Positions 53,008 to 64,000 of a DNA stretch of 64,000 nt are shown in pieces (position 1 is the stretch's first letter; each line of letters begins with the position of its first letter). Under the pieces are notes generated by a model. It did no database searches and was not told the DNA's origin. It worked only from the letters and a program-made list of their open reading frames with translations. The DNA lies in contig CM054155.1 in NCBI GenBank assembly GCA_028751875.1, positions 51,060,562-51,124,561 of the forward strand, read 5' to 3'. The position numbers and the translations under genes were made by a program. Source of the stretch: Rapana venosa. Its lineage: Eukaryota > Mollusca > Gastropoda > Neogastropoda > Muricidae.

Positions 53008-54560
53008 ATAAGCTAGACATCAACTGTGAGCAACCAACCAGGGAGGAGATCAGGAAAGCCATCAAAATGCTGAGAAATGGCAAGGCAGCAGGACCAGACA
53101 ACATCCCAGCAGAAGCACTCAAGACAGACCTGGAGACCACGGTAGAGATGCTGTACCCTCTCTTTGGGAAGATTTGGGAAGAGGAGGAAGTACCATCAGA
53201 CTGGAAGGAGGGCTACCTCACCAAGCTACCCAATAAAGGAGACCCCAGCAACTGTGCCAGCTATAGAGGGTTAACGCTTCTGTCGGTGCCAGGAAAAGTC
53301 TTTAACAGGATCCTCCTCGGGAGAATGAAAAACGCAGTCGACCCTCTCCTCCGAGACCAGCAGGCCAGCTTCCGCCAGAACAGATCATGCATAGATCAGA
53401 TTGCCACCTTGCGCATCATCGTTGAGCAATCTTTAGAGTGGAACTCGTCTTTATGCATCAACTTTGTTGATTATGAGAAAGCATTCGACAGTGTGGACCG
53501 CAACACCCTCTGGAAATTGCTTCGCCACCATGGAGTGCCAACCAAACTGGTCAACTTGATCAAGAACTCCTACGAAAGAATGACCTCCCGGGTGGTCCAT
53601 GGAGGACAACTCACAAACAGCTTTGAGGTGAAGACCGGAGTCAGACAAGGCTGTCTCCTGTCACCTTTCCTCTTCCCCCTGGCGATCGATTGGACCATGA
53701 AGACATCAACAGCATACAAAAGAAATGGAATCCAGTGGACACTGTGGGACCAGCTGGATGATCTCGACTTTGCAGACGACCTGGCCCTGCTTTCCCACAG
53801 CCGCCAACAGATGCAGGACAAGACTACAGAACTAGCAGCCACCTCATTACAAGTTGGTCTCAAGATCCATGAAGGCAAAACCAAGATTCTCAAGATCAAC
53901 GCAGCGAGTGAGGACCCAGTCACACTAAATGGGAAGGAGCTGGAAGAAGTGGAGACATTCACGTACCTGGGTGGCATCATTAACATGCAGGGCGGCACAG
54001 ACGCAGACGTCAGAGCAAGAATTGGCAAGGCGAGGGCAGCGTACTTGCAGCTGAAGAACATCTGGAGCTCCAAGGTGGTGTCGACCCGCACAAAGATCAG
54101 GCTGTTCAACTCCAACGTCAAGTCAGTCCTACTGAATGGAGCAGAGACATGGAGGGCAACAAAGACCACCATCAAGAAAGTGCAGACTTTCATCAACAGC
54201 TGCCTGAGATGAATACTCCAGATCCACTGGCCCGATACCATCAGCAACGCAGACCTGTGGCAACGTACCAACCAGCTGCCAGCCGAGAATGAAATCTGGC
54301 GCAGGAGATGGGGATGGATCGGGCACACCCTGAGAAAGCCAGCCAGCAACATCACAAGGCAGGCACTATCATGGAACCCCCAGGAAAAACAAAAAAGAGG
54401 AAGGCCAAGAAACACCTGGTGACGTGACCTTGAGGCAGAAACAAAAAAGATGGGATATACCTGGAGACAGCTGGAGAGAACAGCCCAGGACAGAGGACTC
54501 TGGAGGACTGTTGTCGGCGGCCTATGCTCCAGGGGGAGTGATGGGCCTAAGTAAGTAAGT
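53008..54560 (+). pseudogene. RTE-like LINE, near-complete RT and C-domain, two stops
   Basis: Reads LDINCEQPTREEIRKAIKML, GKAAGPDNIPAEALK, YRGLTLLSVPGKVFNRI, DQQASFRQNRSCIDQIATLR, FVDYEKAFDSVDRNTLW, TGVRQGCLLSPFLFPLAID and the catalytic LDFADDLALLS, then FTYLGGIINMQGGTDADVRA. In-frame TGA replaces Arg at 54210-54212 and at 54420-54422, after which the C-end continues ([29 protein letters not shown]). It ends gggcctaagtaagtaagtaa, a microsatellite tail. The endonuclease part is missing by 5' truncation. It lies antisense to the host gene in the intron upstream of exon 1. Confidence 0.9.
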
Positions 54561-54750
54561 AATGGAATAAGCACTCAGGTGCTTTTTTTTTTACATCCAG
54601 TCCCCGTGTGTATGCGGTTTTGTAAATTTTGTCATCTGTTCCCACCGGCACACAATGGCCTACTCTTTCGAAAAGCGGAACAGGATTTAACATGTGCGCA
54701 AGATGTTCTGCATGCGTTCGTACACGGGGCCTCGGTTTATAGTCTCATCG
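54560..54750 (-). mobile_element. SINE family A body with A1 tail
   Basis: gcactcaggtgctttttttt; tgttcccaccggcacacaat; ggcctcggtttatagtctca. Confidence 0.75.
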
Positions 54751-54751
54751 G

Positions 54752-55205
54752 ATGAGACTATAAACCGAAGCCCACAAAAAAAAGATCCTTTGGATGAGAC
54801 TATAAACCGAGGCCCCATGCGCAAATGCATGCAGAACATCTTGTGCACATGCTAAAACCCATTGTGCCTTATGGAAGAGTAGGCCATTTCATGCTGGTAG
54901 GACTAGATGACCATTTCTAATTTTAAAAAATAATTTTAAAGGCACACTGGAGTCGTGTTTAGACATCAAAGTCAGAATGTGGCTACTTTCATAGCCCACT
55001 GAATGCTGACATGAACATGCATATGTGATCTACTCGAAGGGCATTAAGGCACTGGAAGGCCTGCACTTGAAGTTGACCTGGGAGATCGTAAAAATCTCCA
55101 CCCTAAATTCACCATATGCTGCTGACATTGGAACCCACAGACTTCATGGACCCATGGGATCGAAGTTGAACAGTCTTAACCACTCAGCTGTACCGTCCAT
55201 AGTTT
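54752..55205. mobile_element. family A body (plus) then family B (minus)
   Basis: 54785-54970 repeats the family A body forward (tcctttggatgagactataa), forming an inverted pair with the preceding copy. 55010-55200 is family B in reverse (ggcactggaaggcctgcact, cttaaccactcagctgtacc). Confidence 0.7.
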
Positions 55206-55465
55206 CAGAGTTTTAAATCACATAACCCAGCTGCATTTTTCACATGAACAGTACTCGCTTTGCCAAGACGAACATGTGTTTCATGTTTCATAATTTCTCT
55301 AACTCATCTCTCGACACAATAGTAATATGACTTGTCAGATTACTCTTGGTATATGGCCCACAAATTTTGAACTTTTTTTTTATCATCTTATTACTACAGT
55401 TTTGTTTTCAAAGTACACCACAGGATCTTTGATCATAATCTCTTTTTTTGGGGGCGGGGGGGGGG
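55206..55465. other. unique intron sequence with G-run
   Basis: AT-rich, ending in a G-rich run (55448-55470). Nothing was recognised. Confidence 0.4.
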
Positions 55466-55467
55466 GG

Positions 55468-55858
55468 GAGGGGACAGCCTAGTGATTAGAACATCCAGCT
55501 CGTGATCGGATGGCCTGGGATCAAATCACTACCAGGGTTCATGGGCATTTTTCCCCTGGAGTTAACCTCAGTACTGACTTCACTCCCTCGCAAGTCCCAT
55601 TGGATGAGACTGTGAACCAGGGTCACACACAAAAATCTTATGCACACGTTACCTGTTCCGCTTTTCACAAGAGTAAGCCACTGCGCGCCAGTAGGAATGG
55701 ATGGCAATTTTTTTTAAAACACATGTACATTGGTGAATTGTGTTTAGACATCATCCCGGAGGTCGGAATAGGGCTGCCTTCATGGTGTGCAAAATGGTCG
55801 CTTACGCAAAATCTTGCCATTGATAAACCTCAGAGCTCTAGCCAAAGAACAAAAAAAG
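55468..55858 (+). mobile_element. SINE family A, full length, with shared 3' module
   Basis: Head gacagcctagtgattagaac; gcctgggatcaaatcactac; gagttaacctcagtactgac; module catcccggaggtcggaatag to aacctcagagctctagccaa. Confidence 0.8.
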
Positions 55859-56129
55859 AAAAATCATAATTTCATCTGAAAGACTTTTTTTCTTAAATGA
55901 ACATTCAGCAGTTATGCTAATTTTTTTAATGAAAAATCTTCTCAAATGGATGCATCAGTAGAGTAACCCCCCCCCCCCCCCCCCAAAAAAAAAAAGATCA
56001 CATCACTAATGAGAAAGTAAAAACAGAATTAAAAACGCCATTGCACCATATGAAGAGCTCCTGACTTCAGTGTTAAAAACAAAAACTAAAGTGCTATGGG
56101 CTCGTCACACAAACATCTGGACTGGCCAG

Positions 56130-56745
56130 GACTGTTCCTACTTTATGTTGCAGGTTCATATTTACCACACACAGAGCTAAATCATCAATATTGCCGGTTC
56201 ATATTTACCACAGCCGAGACTGTTCCTATTTACCACACACATAGCTAAATCATCAATGTTGCAGGTTCATATTTACCACACACATAGCTAAATCATCAAT
56301 GTTGCAGGTTCCTATTTACCACACACAGAGCTAAATCATCAATGTTGCAGGGTCATAGCACAGCCGAGACTGTTCCTATTTACCACAGCCAAGACTGTTC
56401 CTATTTACCACACACAGAGCTAAATCATCAATGGTGCAGGTTCCTATTTACCACACACAGAGCTAAATCATCAATGTTGCAGGTTCCTATTTACCACACA
56501 CAGAGCTAAATCACCAATGTTGCAGGTTCCTATTTACCACACACAGAGCTAAATCATCAATGTTGCAGGTTCATATTTACCACACACAGAGCTAAATCAC
56601 CAATGTTGCAGGTTCCTATTTACCACACACAGAGCTAAATCATCAATGTTGCAGGTTCCTATTTACCACACACAGAGCTAAATCATCAATGTTGCAGGTT
56701 CCTAATTACTACAGCTGAGATTGTTCCTATTTACCACAGCTGAGA
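56130..56745. repeat. ~43-bp minisatellite, about 12 copies
   Basis: Unit gcaggttcctatttaccaca + cacagagctaaatcatcaat + gtt, with some copies replaced by acagccgagactgttcctat, which is the bridge to the next array. Confidence 0.92.
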
Positions 56746-59700
56746 TTGTTCATGAATATTTACTACAGCTGAGATTGTTCATGAATATTTACTACAGCTG
56801 AGATTGTTCATGAATATTTACTACAGCTGAGATTGTTCATGAATGTTTACTACAGCTGAGATTGTTCATGAATATTTACTACAGCCGAGATTGTTCATGA
56901 ATATTTACTACAGCCGAGATTGTTCATGAATATTTACTACAGCCGAGATTGTTCATGAATTTTTACTACAGCTGAGATTGTTCATGAATATTTACTACAG
57001 CTGAAATTGTTCATGAATTTTTACTACAGCTGAGATTGTTCATGAATATTTAGTACAGCTGAGATTGTTCATGAATATTTACTACAGCTAAGATTGCTCA
57101 TGAATTTTTTTTTTTACTACAGTTGAGATTGTTCATGAATATTTACTGCAGCTGAGATTGTTCATGAATATTTACTACAGCTGAGATTGTTCATGAATAT
57201 TTACTACAATTGAGGTGGTTCATGAATATTTACTACAGCTGAGATTGTTCATGAATATTTACTACAGCTGAGATCATTCATGAATTTTTTTTTTTTTTTT
57301 TTTTTTTTACTACAGCTGAGATTGTTCATGAATATTTACTACAGCTGAGATTGTTCATGAATATTTACTACAATTGAGGTGGTTCATGAATATTTACTAC
57401 AGCTGAGATTGTTCATGAATATTTACTACAGCTGAGATTGTTCATGAATATTTACTGCAGCCAAGATTGTCCATGAATTTTTACTACAGCTGAGATTGTT
57501 CGTGAATATTTACTACAGCTGAGATTGTTCATGAATATTGACTACAGCTGAGATTGTTCATGAATATTGACTACAGCTGAGATTGTTCATGAATGTTTAC
57601 TGCAGCTGAGATTGTTCATGAATATTTACTACAGCTGAGATTGCTCCTATTTACTACAGCTGAGATTGTTCATATTTACTACAGCTGAGGTTGTTCATAT
57701 TTACTACAGCTGAGATTGTTCATGAATGTTTACTACAGCTGAGATTGTTCATATTTACTACAGCTGAGATTGTCCATGAATATTGACTACAGCTGAGATT
57801 GCTCATGAATATTGACTACAGCTGAGATTGCTCATGAATATTGACTACAGCTGAGATTGTTCATGAATATTTACTACAGCTGAGATTGTTCATGAATGTT
57901 TACTACAGCTGAGATTGTTCATGAATATTTACTACAGCTGAGATTGTTCATGAATATTTACTACAGCTGAGATTGTTCATGAATATTTACTACAGCTGAG
58001 ATTGTTCATGAATATTGACTACAGCTGAGATTGCTCCTATTTACTACAGCTGATATTGTTCATATTTACTACAGCTGAGATTGTTCATGAATATTTACTA
58101 CAGCTGAGATTGTTCATATTGACTACAGCTGAGATTGTTCATATTGACTACAGCTGAGATTGTTCATGAATGTTTACTACAGCTGAGATTGTTCGTGAAT
58201 GTTTACTACAGCTGAGATTGTTCATGAATGTTTACTACAGCTGAGATTGTTCATATTTACTACGGCTGAGGTTGTTCATGAATATTTACTACAGCTGAGA
58301 TTGCTCCTATTTACTACAGCTGAGATTGTTCATATTTACTACAGCTGAGATTGTTCATATTTACTACAGCTGAGATTTTTCATGAATGTTTACTACAGCT
58401 GAGATTGTTCATATTTACTACAGCTGAGATTGTTCATGAATATTTACTACAGCTGAGATTGCTCATGAATATTGACTACAGCTGAGATTGCTCATGAATA
58501 TTGACTACAGCTGAGATTGCTCATGAATATTGACTACAGCTGAGATTGCTCATGAATATTGACTACAGCTGAGATTGTTCATGAATATTTACTACAGCTG
58601 AGATTGTTCATGAATGTTTACTACAGGCGAGATTGTTCATGAATATTTACTACAGGCGAGATTGTTCATGAATATTTACTACAGCTGAGATTGTTCATGA
58701 ATATTGACTACAGCTGAGATTGTTCATGAATATTGACTACAGCTGAGATTGCTCCTATTTACTACAGCTGATATTGTTCATATTTACTACAGCTGAGATT
58801 GTTCATGAATATTGACTACAGCTGAGATTGCTCATGAATATTTACTACAGCTGAGATTGTTCATATTTACTACAGCTGAGATTGTTCATGAATGTTTACT
58901 ACAGCTGAGATTGTTCATGAATGTTTACTACAGCTGAGGTTGTTCATGAATATTTACTACAGCTGAGGTTGTTCATGAATATTTACTACAGCTGAGATTG
59001 TTCATATTTACTACAGCTGAGATTGTTCATGAATGTTTACTACAGTTGAGATTGTTCATGAATATTTACTACAGCTGAGATTGTTCCTATTTACTACAGC
59101 TGAGATTGTTCATGAATGTTTACTACAGTTGAGATTGTTCATGAATATTTACTACAGCTGAGATTGTTCCTATTTACTACAGCTGAGATTGCTCCTATTT
59201 ACTACAGCTGAGATTGCTCCTATTTACTACAGCTGAGATTGTTCATATTTACTACAGCTGAGATTGTTCATGAATGTTTACTACAGCTGAGATTGTTCAT
59301 GAATATTTACTACAGCTGAGATTGTTCCTATTTACTACAGCTGAGATTGCTCCTATTTACTACAGCCGAGATTGTTCATGAATATTTACTACAGCTGAGA
59401 TTGTTCATATTTACTACAGCTGAGATTGTTCATGAATGTTTACTACAGCTGAGATTGTTCATGAATATTTACTACAGCTGAGATTGATCACGAATATTTA
59501 CTACAGCTGAGATTGTCCATGAATATTGACTACAGCTGAGATTGTTCATGAATGTTTACTACAGCTGAGATTGCTCATGAATATTTACTACAGCTGAGAT
59601 TGTTCATGAATATTTACTACAGCTGAGATTGTTCATGTATATTTACTGCAGCTGAGATTGCTCATGAATATTTACTGCAGCTGAGATTGTTCATGAATAT

Positions 59701-60055
59701 TTACTGTAGCTGAGATTGTTCATGAATATTTACTACAGCTGAGATTGTTCATGAATATTTACTACAGCTGAGATTGTTCATATTGACTACAGCTGAGATT
59801 GTTCATGAATATTTACTACAGCTGAGATTGTTCATATTGACTACAGCTGAGATTGTTCATGAATATTTACTACGGCTGAGATTGTTCATATTGACTACAG
59901 CTGAGATTGTTCATGAATATTTACTACGGCTGAGATTGTTCATATTGACTACAGCTGAGATTGTTCATGAATATTTACTACGGCTGAGATTGTTCATGAA
60001 TATTTACTACGGCTGAGATTGTTCATATTGACTAGAGCTGAGACTGTTCATATCT
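56746..60055. repeat. 3.3-kb minisatellite, about 115 copies of 26/30 bp
   Basis: Unit tactacagctgagattgttc + atgaatattt, and a 26-bp form lacking one atga step. Variants are ttgact for tttact, gctcat for gttcat and cctattt. T-runs of up to 24 bp interrupt it at 57103 and 57285. It merges into the 43-bp array through shared acagc.gagattgttc words. Confidence 0.97.
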
Positions 60056-60336
60056 TACCACACATAATTAAATCATGGTTGATGCAGCTGAGATGGTTCA
60101 TAAGTTCACATTTGCAACGCATAAGTTCACATTTTCAACACAAAGGTCCATATTTACAACACATAAGTTCATATTTACAACACAACACATAAGTTCATAT
60201 CTACCACACAGTGACCTAAATCACAAATGCTGCAGGTTAGACACTTCATAACTACCACAGGTTAGATGGCTTTACGTTTATATGTACCACACACGGAGCT
60301 AAATCATGGAAGTTGCAGGTGAGATGGTTCAATATC

Positions 60337-60382
<46 letters not shown>

Positions 60383-60420
60383 CGCTACTATATGTTGCAA
60401 GTGAGACGGCGGTTTACAAG
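60056..60420. repeat. decayed array edge and (CA)n
   Basis: acataagttcatatttacaa recurs about four times (60110-60200), then single diverged copies of the 43-bp unit and a (CA)n tract at 60338-60378. Confidence 0.8.
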
Positions 60421-60644
60421 ATCAACCATAAACTAAACAGTGTTGACAACACTGCTATCCCAGATGTCTTCCAACAACATGAAAAGCAGTGTCCCCATCA
60501 ATTCAACAGCACTTGTCTAAGATACACTGAACACAGTCACATACACGGTATCCCCATCTGCAGCGCTCAGTTCTGGAACACTGTACAATGCCACGCACTG
60601 GAGAAGATGCAGTATTGCACACACCTCCTGGTAAGGGAGCGCAC

Positions 60645-60733
60645 AGAGAGACAGACAGACAGCAGACAGACAGACAGAAAGAGAGAGAGACAGACAGACA
60701 CAGACAGACAGACAGGCAGACAGAGACAGACAA

Positions 60734-60810
<77 letters not shown>
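60645..60810. repeat. (GACA)n and (GA)n microsatellite
   Basis: cagacagacagacaga from 60650, then about 35 GA units (60738-60806). Confidence 0.95.
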
Positions 60811-60816
<6 letters not shown>

Positions 60817-60989
60817 AAGATATAGAAAGAATGAATGAAGGGATGTATGATTGATTGATCGATTGATCTTTCATTTTTCCAGGGTTACTGGTAAAGTATT
60901 AACTTTTATTTCATCCAGCCCTTGCCCGGAGAAGGGACTATTGTTAATAATCACAAGAGAGAGAGACAGACAGACAGACAACAGATAGT

Positions 60990-61730
60990 GTTCAGACTTT
61001 TAATGTACATCAGCCACAATATAAAAGAATGGTTGGCATATGGAGTAGGTATAATCATGACTGTTACAAATGTGATGGTGTGGTAAGTAGATTACCTCCC
61101 ATGCGATCAGAGCGACGTTTTACTATTTTGGGACACACCTGCAAATTGTGCAGTGCTCTGTTTCCTTGGGTGGTGGTTGAAAACTGCCTGTGGCATACAC
61201 TTTGCCTTCATGGTAATATGTAGTATTTATGCAGCCTCTTTCTTAGAGGCCACATCCTCCCTGGTCATACTGTGCTGCTGTTGCCAAAAAGTGTTGACAG
61301 TAATATGTTTGTGATACAGAGTGGAGATATTTGATCTGCCATGACTCTATACAACTTCTTAGCAACAGAGTCATGGCAGATCAAATACCTCCACTCTGTA
61401 TCACAAACATATTACTGTCAACATACAGAGGAGATAATATACCATGACAATCATGTAAACAAGAGAGAGAGAGATATGAAGTCAGACTTTTACTGTACAT
61501 CGGCCTTAGGCCACAATACAAAAGAATGGTGGGCATATGGAGTACGCATATGGTGTAATGGTTACAAATAATGTATTACTACAATCATATAAACAAGAGC
61601 AAGCAAGAGAGAGGGAGAGTTCAGACTGTTACTGTACACCTGCCTATGGCCAATATACAAGAGAAGAATAATGGGCATATGACATTAGTGTAATGAGCAC
61701 ATTACTGTCAACATAGAGGAAATGAAGTAC
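60990..61730. repeat. diverged duplication of a ~250-bp segment, with internal hairpin
   Basis: The words cacaatataaaagaatggtt, gggcatatggagtacgcata and tactgtacatcggcc recur at 60995-61080, 61480-61570 and 61625-61710. A 55-bp inverted repeat lies between them. Confidence 0.8.
61294..61421. repeat. 55-bp inverted repeat with 18-bp loop
   Basis: Left arm 61294-61348 begins ttgacagtaatatgtttgtg. Right arm 61367-61421 is its reverse complement with one mismatch seen. Confidence 0.95.
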
Positions 61731-61850
61731 CACAACGATCATGTAAAACACTAGATGAAGAGAGAAGGGGAAATGAAGTACCACAACCATCATGTAAAAC
61801 ACTAGATGAAGAGAGAAGGGGAGAGGGAGCGCACACGAGAGAGAGAGAGT
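61695..61850. repeat. ~50-bp tandem duplication
   Basis: aatgaagtaccacaaccatc + atgtaaaacactagatgaag + agagaagggg occurs at about 61720 and 61771. Confidence 0.9.
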
Positions 61851-62004
61851 GAATGCAGATGTGTAAGTTTTATTCATTATAGGCCTTGGCCTATCATGAA
61901 GGGGTTGTGTGTGTATATAATCAACATTCCAAAAGATGTTGCATAGGAAACCTTACTTAATGAACAGAGTAAAAGAGAGACAGATACAGAGAGACACACA
62001 CACA

Positions 62005-62104
62005 GCTAGAGACAGACAGAGTTCTTGAACAAGTAATACTTATGAAGCATCTGCGCTAGAGACAGACAGAGTTCTTGAACAAGTAATACTTATGAAGCAT
62101 CTGC
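62005..62104. repeat. perfect 50-bp tandem duplication
   Basis: gctagagacagacagagttc to tatgaagcatctgc occurs twice in tandem without differences seen. Confidence 0.95.
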
Positions 62105-62284
62105 AATTCAAACAGTCCCTGCCAATGAAAATACTAAGGGGAAAAAACACCACCTGCCATCCCAAACCCATTGTGGTCATTCCCCCAGAACCCTGTTTGT
62201 AGTCAGGGACGTGAAATCACAACAGCCATGTCCCAACAGAATATCACAATTTGCTCAAAATCTTTTTTGGTTTTTAAAAACCTC

Positions 62285-62395
62285 TGCATCCCTGAAGTCG
62301 GAATGTGGCTACCTTCATCGGTGAGTAAAAACAGTCGTGTATGCAAAATCTCATCATTGGTGAACCTCAAGAACCCTTAGCTGAAGAACAAGAAA
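62285..62395 (+). mobile_element. shared SINE 3' module fragment
   Basis: catccctgaagtcggaatgt, tgtatgcaaaatctcatcat, ggtgaacctcaagaaccctt. Confidence 0.75.
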
Positions 62396-62648
62396 AAACA
62401 AACAAAACTCAACAAAAAACAAACAAAACTCAACATAAAACAAACAAAAAACAAACAAAACTCAACATAAAACAAACATAAAACAAACAAAAAGTTAAAA
62501 TCTGCCACAATTTTACTTTCGGGGGTGTGAATTTTTTCTCTCTCCTGTAACAGACAAACATAAAACAAAACAAACAAAAAGTTAAAATCTGCTACAATTT
62601 TACTTTCAGGGGTGTGAATTTTTTTCTCTCTCCTGTAACAGAAATTTA
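62396..62648. repeat. A-rich minisatellite and ~88-bp duplication
   Basis: acaaacaaaactcaacataa words (62396-62490), then aaagttaaaatctgccacaa ... ctctctcctgtaacag twice. Confidence 0.88.
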
Positions 62649-62899
62649 GCGCGGTTAATTCATAGACTGACACTCAATTCGTGGAAAACTAAGTTTACAA
62701 AGAGTCATGGTATATATATAATGTTCTATTTCAATTTCTATTCATCACCTATTTTTGGAGTGTCCCATGCTATTCTCTGAATGTCGGAAAACTAACATGG
62801 ACTCTTCTAGCACAAGATTCAGTAATGTCAGACATTTTGTGTAACAAGAGACATTAATTTTGTAGAGTTGATAATAGTTTAACATCCCCAGTTGGTATG

Positions 62900-63150
62900 C
62901 TACTGTGTAGTGTGTGTGTGTAGTGTATCTGTGTGTGTGTCTGTGTGTGAATTGTGTGTGTGTAGTGTGTGCATGTGTGTGTAGTGTGTGCATGTGTGTG
63001 TAGTGTGAGTGTCTGTGTGTGTGTAATGTGGGTGTGCGATGTGTGTGTGCATGTGCGTAGTGTGTGTAGTGCATGTGTAGTGTGTGTGTGTAGTGTGCAT
63101 GTCTGTGTGTGTGTGCATGCTTGCTTGTGTGTGTTGTTGGGGGGGGGGGG
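62900..63150. repeat. (GT)n-rich block
   Basis: gtgtgtagtgtgtgcatgtg-type words, ending in a G run at 63138-63149. The His/Thr-rich minus frames are by-products. Confidence 0.92.
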
Positions 63151-63299
63151 CAAGATGGAGGGTAGGGCTAGGTGCTAAGGTTATCTAAAACCACATGTGC
63201 AATCAGACATTAAATAAGAGGATCATTCATTCATTCCCAACAGCATAAGTTTGACTTGTCTTAATGGAGTGTTTTTTTGTTTTGTTTTGGTTTTGTTTT

Positions 63300-63690
63300 G
63301 GTTCGATCCTCGGCTACAGCTCTCGAGGTTCACCAGTGGTGAAATTTCTGTGTATGCGACCGTTCTGTGCCCACCATTAAGGTAGCCGCATTCTGACTTC
63401 AAGGATACAGTTGGGAATTGGACCTACCACTTTTGCCAGGGCAGTCATGAGGTATCTTCCTGCTCTTTCAAAGTTTTAACAGCCAGTGGGTTCCTTTGAA
63501 ATGCCCATGTCTCCAAGTGCACGGGTCTGACTGGTTTAGCATCTCCTTCAAAAGACTTGACATTCAGTTCGATTTTCCCGTCAAACTGGGAAGAAAGGGC
63601 AAGGCCGGGAATGGAACCCAGAACCTCATAATTTACTTGTTAAACAGGTGACTGCTTAAACCGTCCTGCCACCTTCCTTTTAAATTTTGT
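63300..63690 (-). mobile_element. SINE family C, full length, with shared 3' module
   Basis: ctcggctacagctctcgagg; ttaaggtagccgcattctga; cacgggtctgactggtttag; ccgggaatggaacccagaac; aaccgtcctgccaccttcct (reverse head). Confidence 0.82.
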
Positions 63691-63779
63691 CTTAAAGGTA
63701 TGGTACTTTCTTGAGTCAAATGATGTATTCCCATCACCTGATGTATTCCCATCACACTACCTTACTTCAATAAAGAAAT

Positions 63780-63985
63780 AGAAGGAAGGTGGCAGGATGG
63801 TTCATACATTCACCTGCCCAACAAGTAAACCCTGAGGTTCTGGGTTCAATTCCCTTTCTTCCCAGTTTCCAAACTGAACATCATATCTTTCGAAGGAGAG
63901 ACTCTAAACCAATGAAACCCATGTCCTCACCAACCCGTGCACTTTAAAAGAACCCACGACAGTGTGAAAATCAGAAACAACAACC
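63780..63985 (+). mobile_element. SINE family C, 3' end beyond window
   Basis: gaaggtggcaggatggttca; aaccctgaggttctgggttc; tttcgaaggagagactctaa. It is inverted relative to the copy at 63300-63690. Confidence 0.78.
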
Positions 63986-64000
63986 AACACCTTCCCAACC

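Noticed and set aside
56130..60055. CRISPR-like periodic array
   Set aside because: Unit-to-unit variation is continuous and there are no unique spacers. The context is a eukaryotic intron, so it is a minisatellite.
51333..64000. Further 5' exons of the ABCC4-like gene
   Set aside because: I searched the minus frames for the expected upstream motif (IKMYAWE region of TMD1) and for short exons with suitable phase, and saw none. They are probably beyond the window.

Overview
The window is animal nuclear DNA, most probably from a mollusc and plausibly a gastropod. The evidence is a multi-exon vertebrate-type ABC transporter gene, a very high density of tRNA-derived SINEs that share 3' modules, RTE-like LINE fragments with microsatellite tails, TTAA-flanked piggyBac elements and large minisatellites. 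No species can be named from the sequence alone.

One host gene is visible. It lies on the minus strand and encodes an ABCC-family transporter closest to ABCC4/MRP4. Nineteen exons (numbered 1-19 here in gene order, from 51332 down to 9215) can be joined without a frameshift or internal stop. They cover the end of the first transmembrane domain, NBD1, the linker, the second transmembrane domain and NBD2, and finish with a stop codon at 9215-9217. The joined product is about 1,077 residues. The 5' exons lie beyond position 64000. Residue numbers in the entries count from the first whole codon of exon 1.

Layout: 1-9214 is the 3' flank, made of SINEs, LINE scraps and minisatellites, with a 0.77-kb array close behind the stop codon. 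9215-51332 holds the exons, with introns filled by transposons and tandem arrays. 51333-64000 is the start of a large intron with an RTE-like LINE (53.0-54.6 kb), a 3.9-kb minisatellite (56.1-60.0 kb) and hairpin or duplicated segments (61-62.6 kb).

Mobile elements: at least eight dispersed short-repeat families (A-H below). Families A, B, C and D can share one 3' module, whose core reads ggttcaccaatggtgagatt on the plus strand in minus-strand copies. There are seven LINE fragments and two piggyBac-type elements. Four of the longer elements sit inside SINE copies with recognisable target sites: two at TTAA and two with 10-bp or 15-bp duplications. One LINE has a 5' inversion of the twin-priming type.

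The most unusual pattern is that several tandem arrays start exactly at splice junctions of the transporter gene and repeat the junction itself. Acceptors of exons 4, 5, 11 and 14 and donors of exons 6 and 12 have this form. This gives introns filled with decoy splice sites. I present it as an observation, not as a proven regulatory system.
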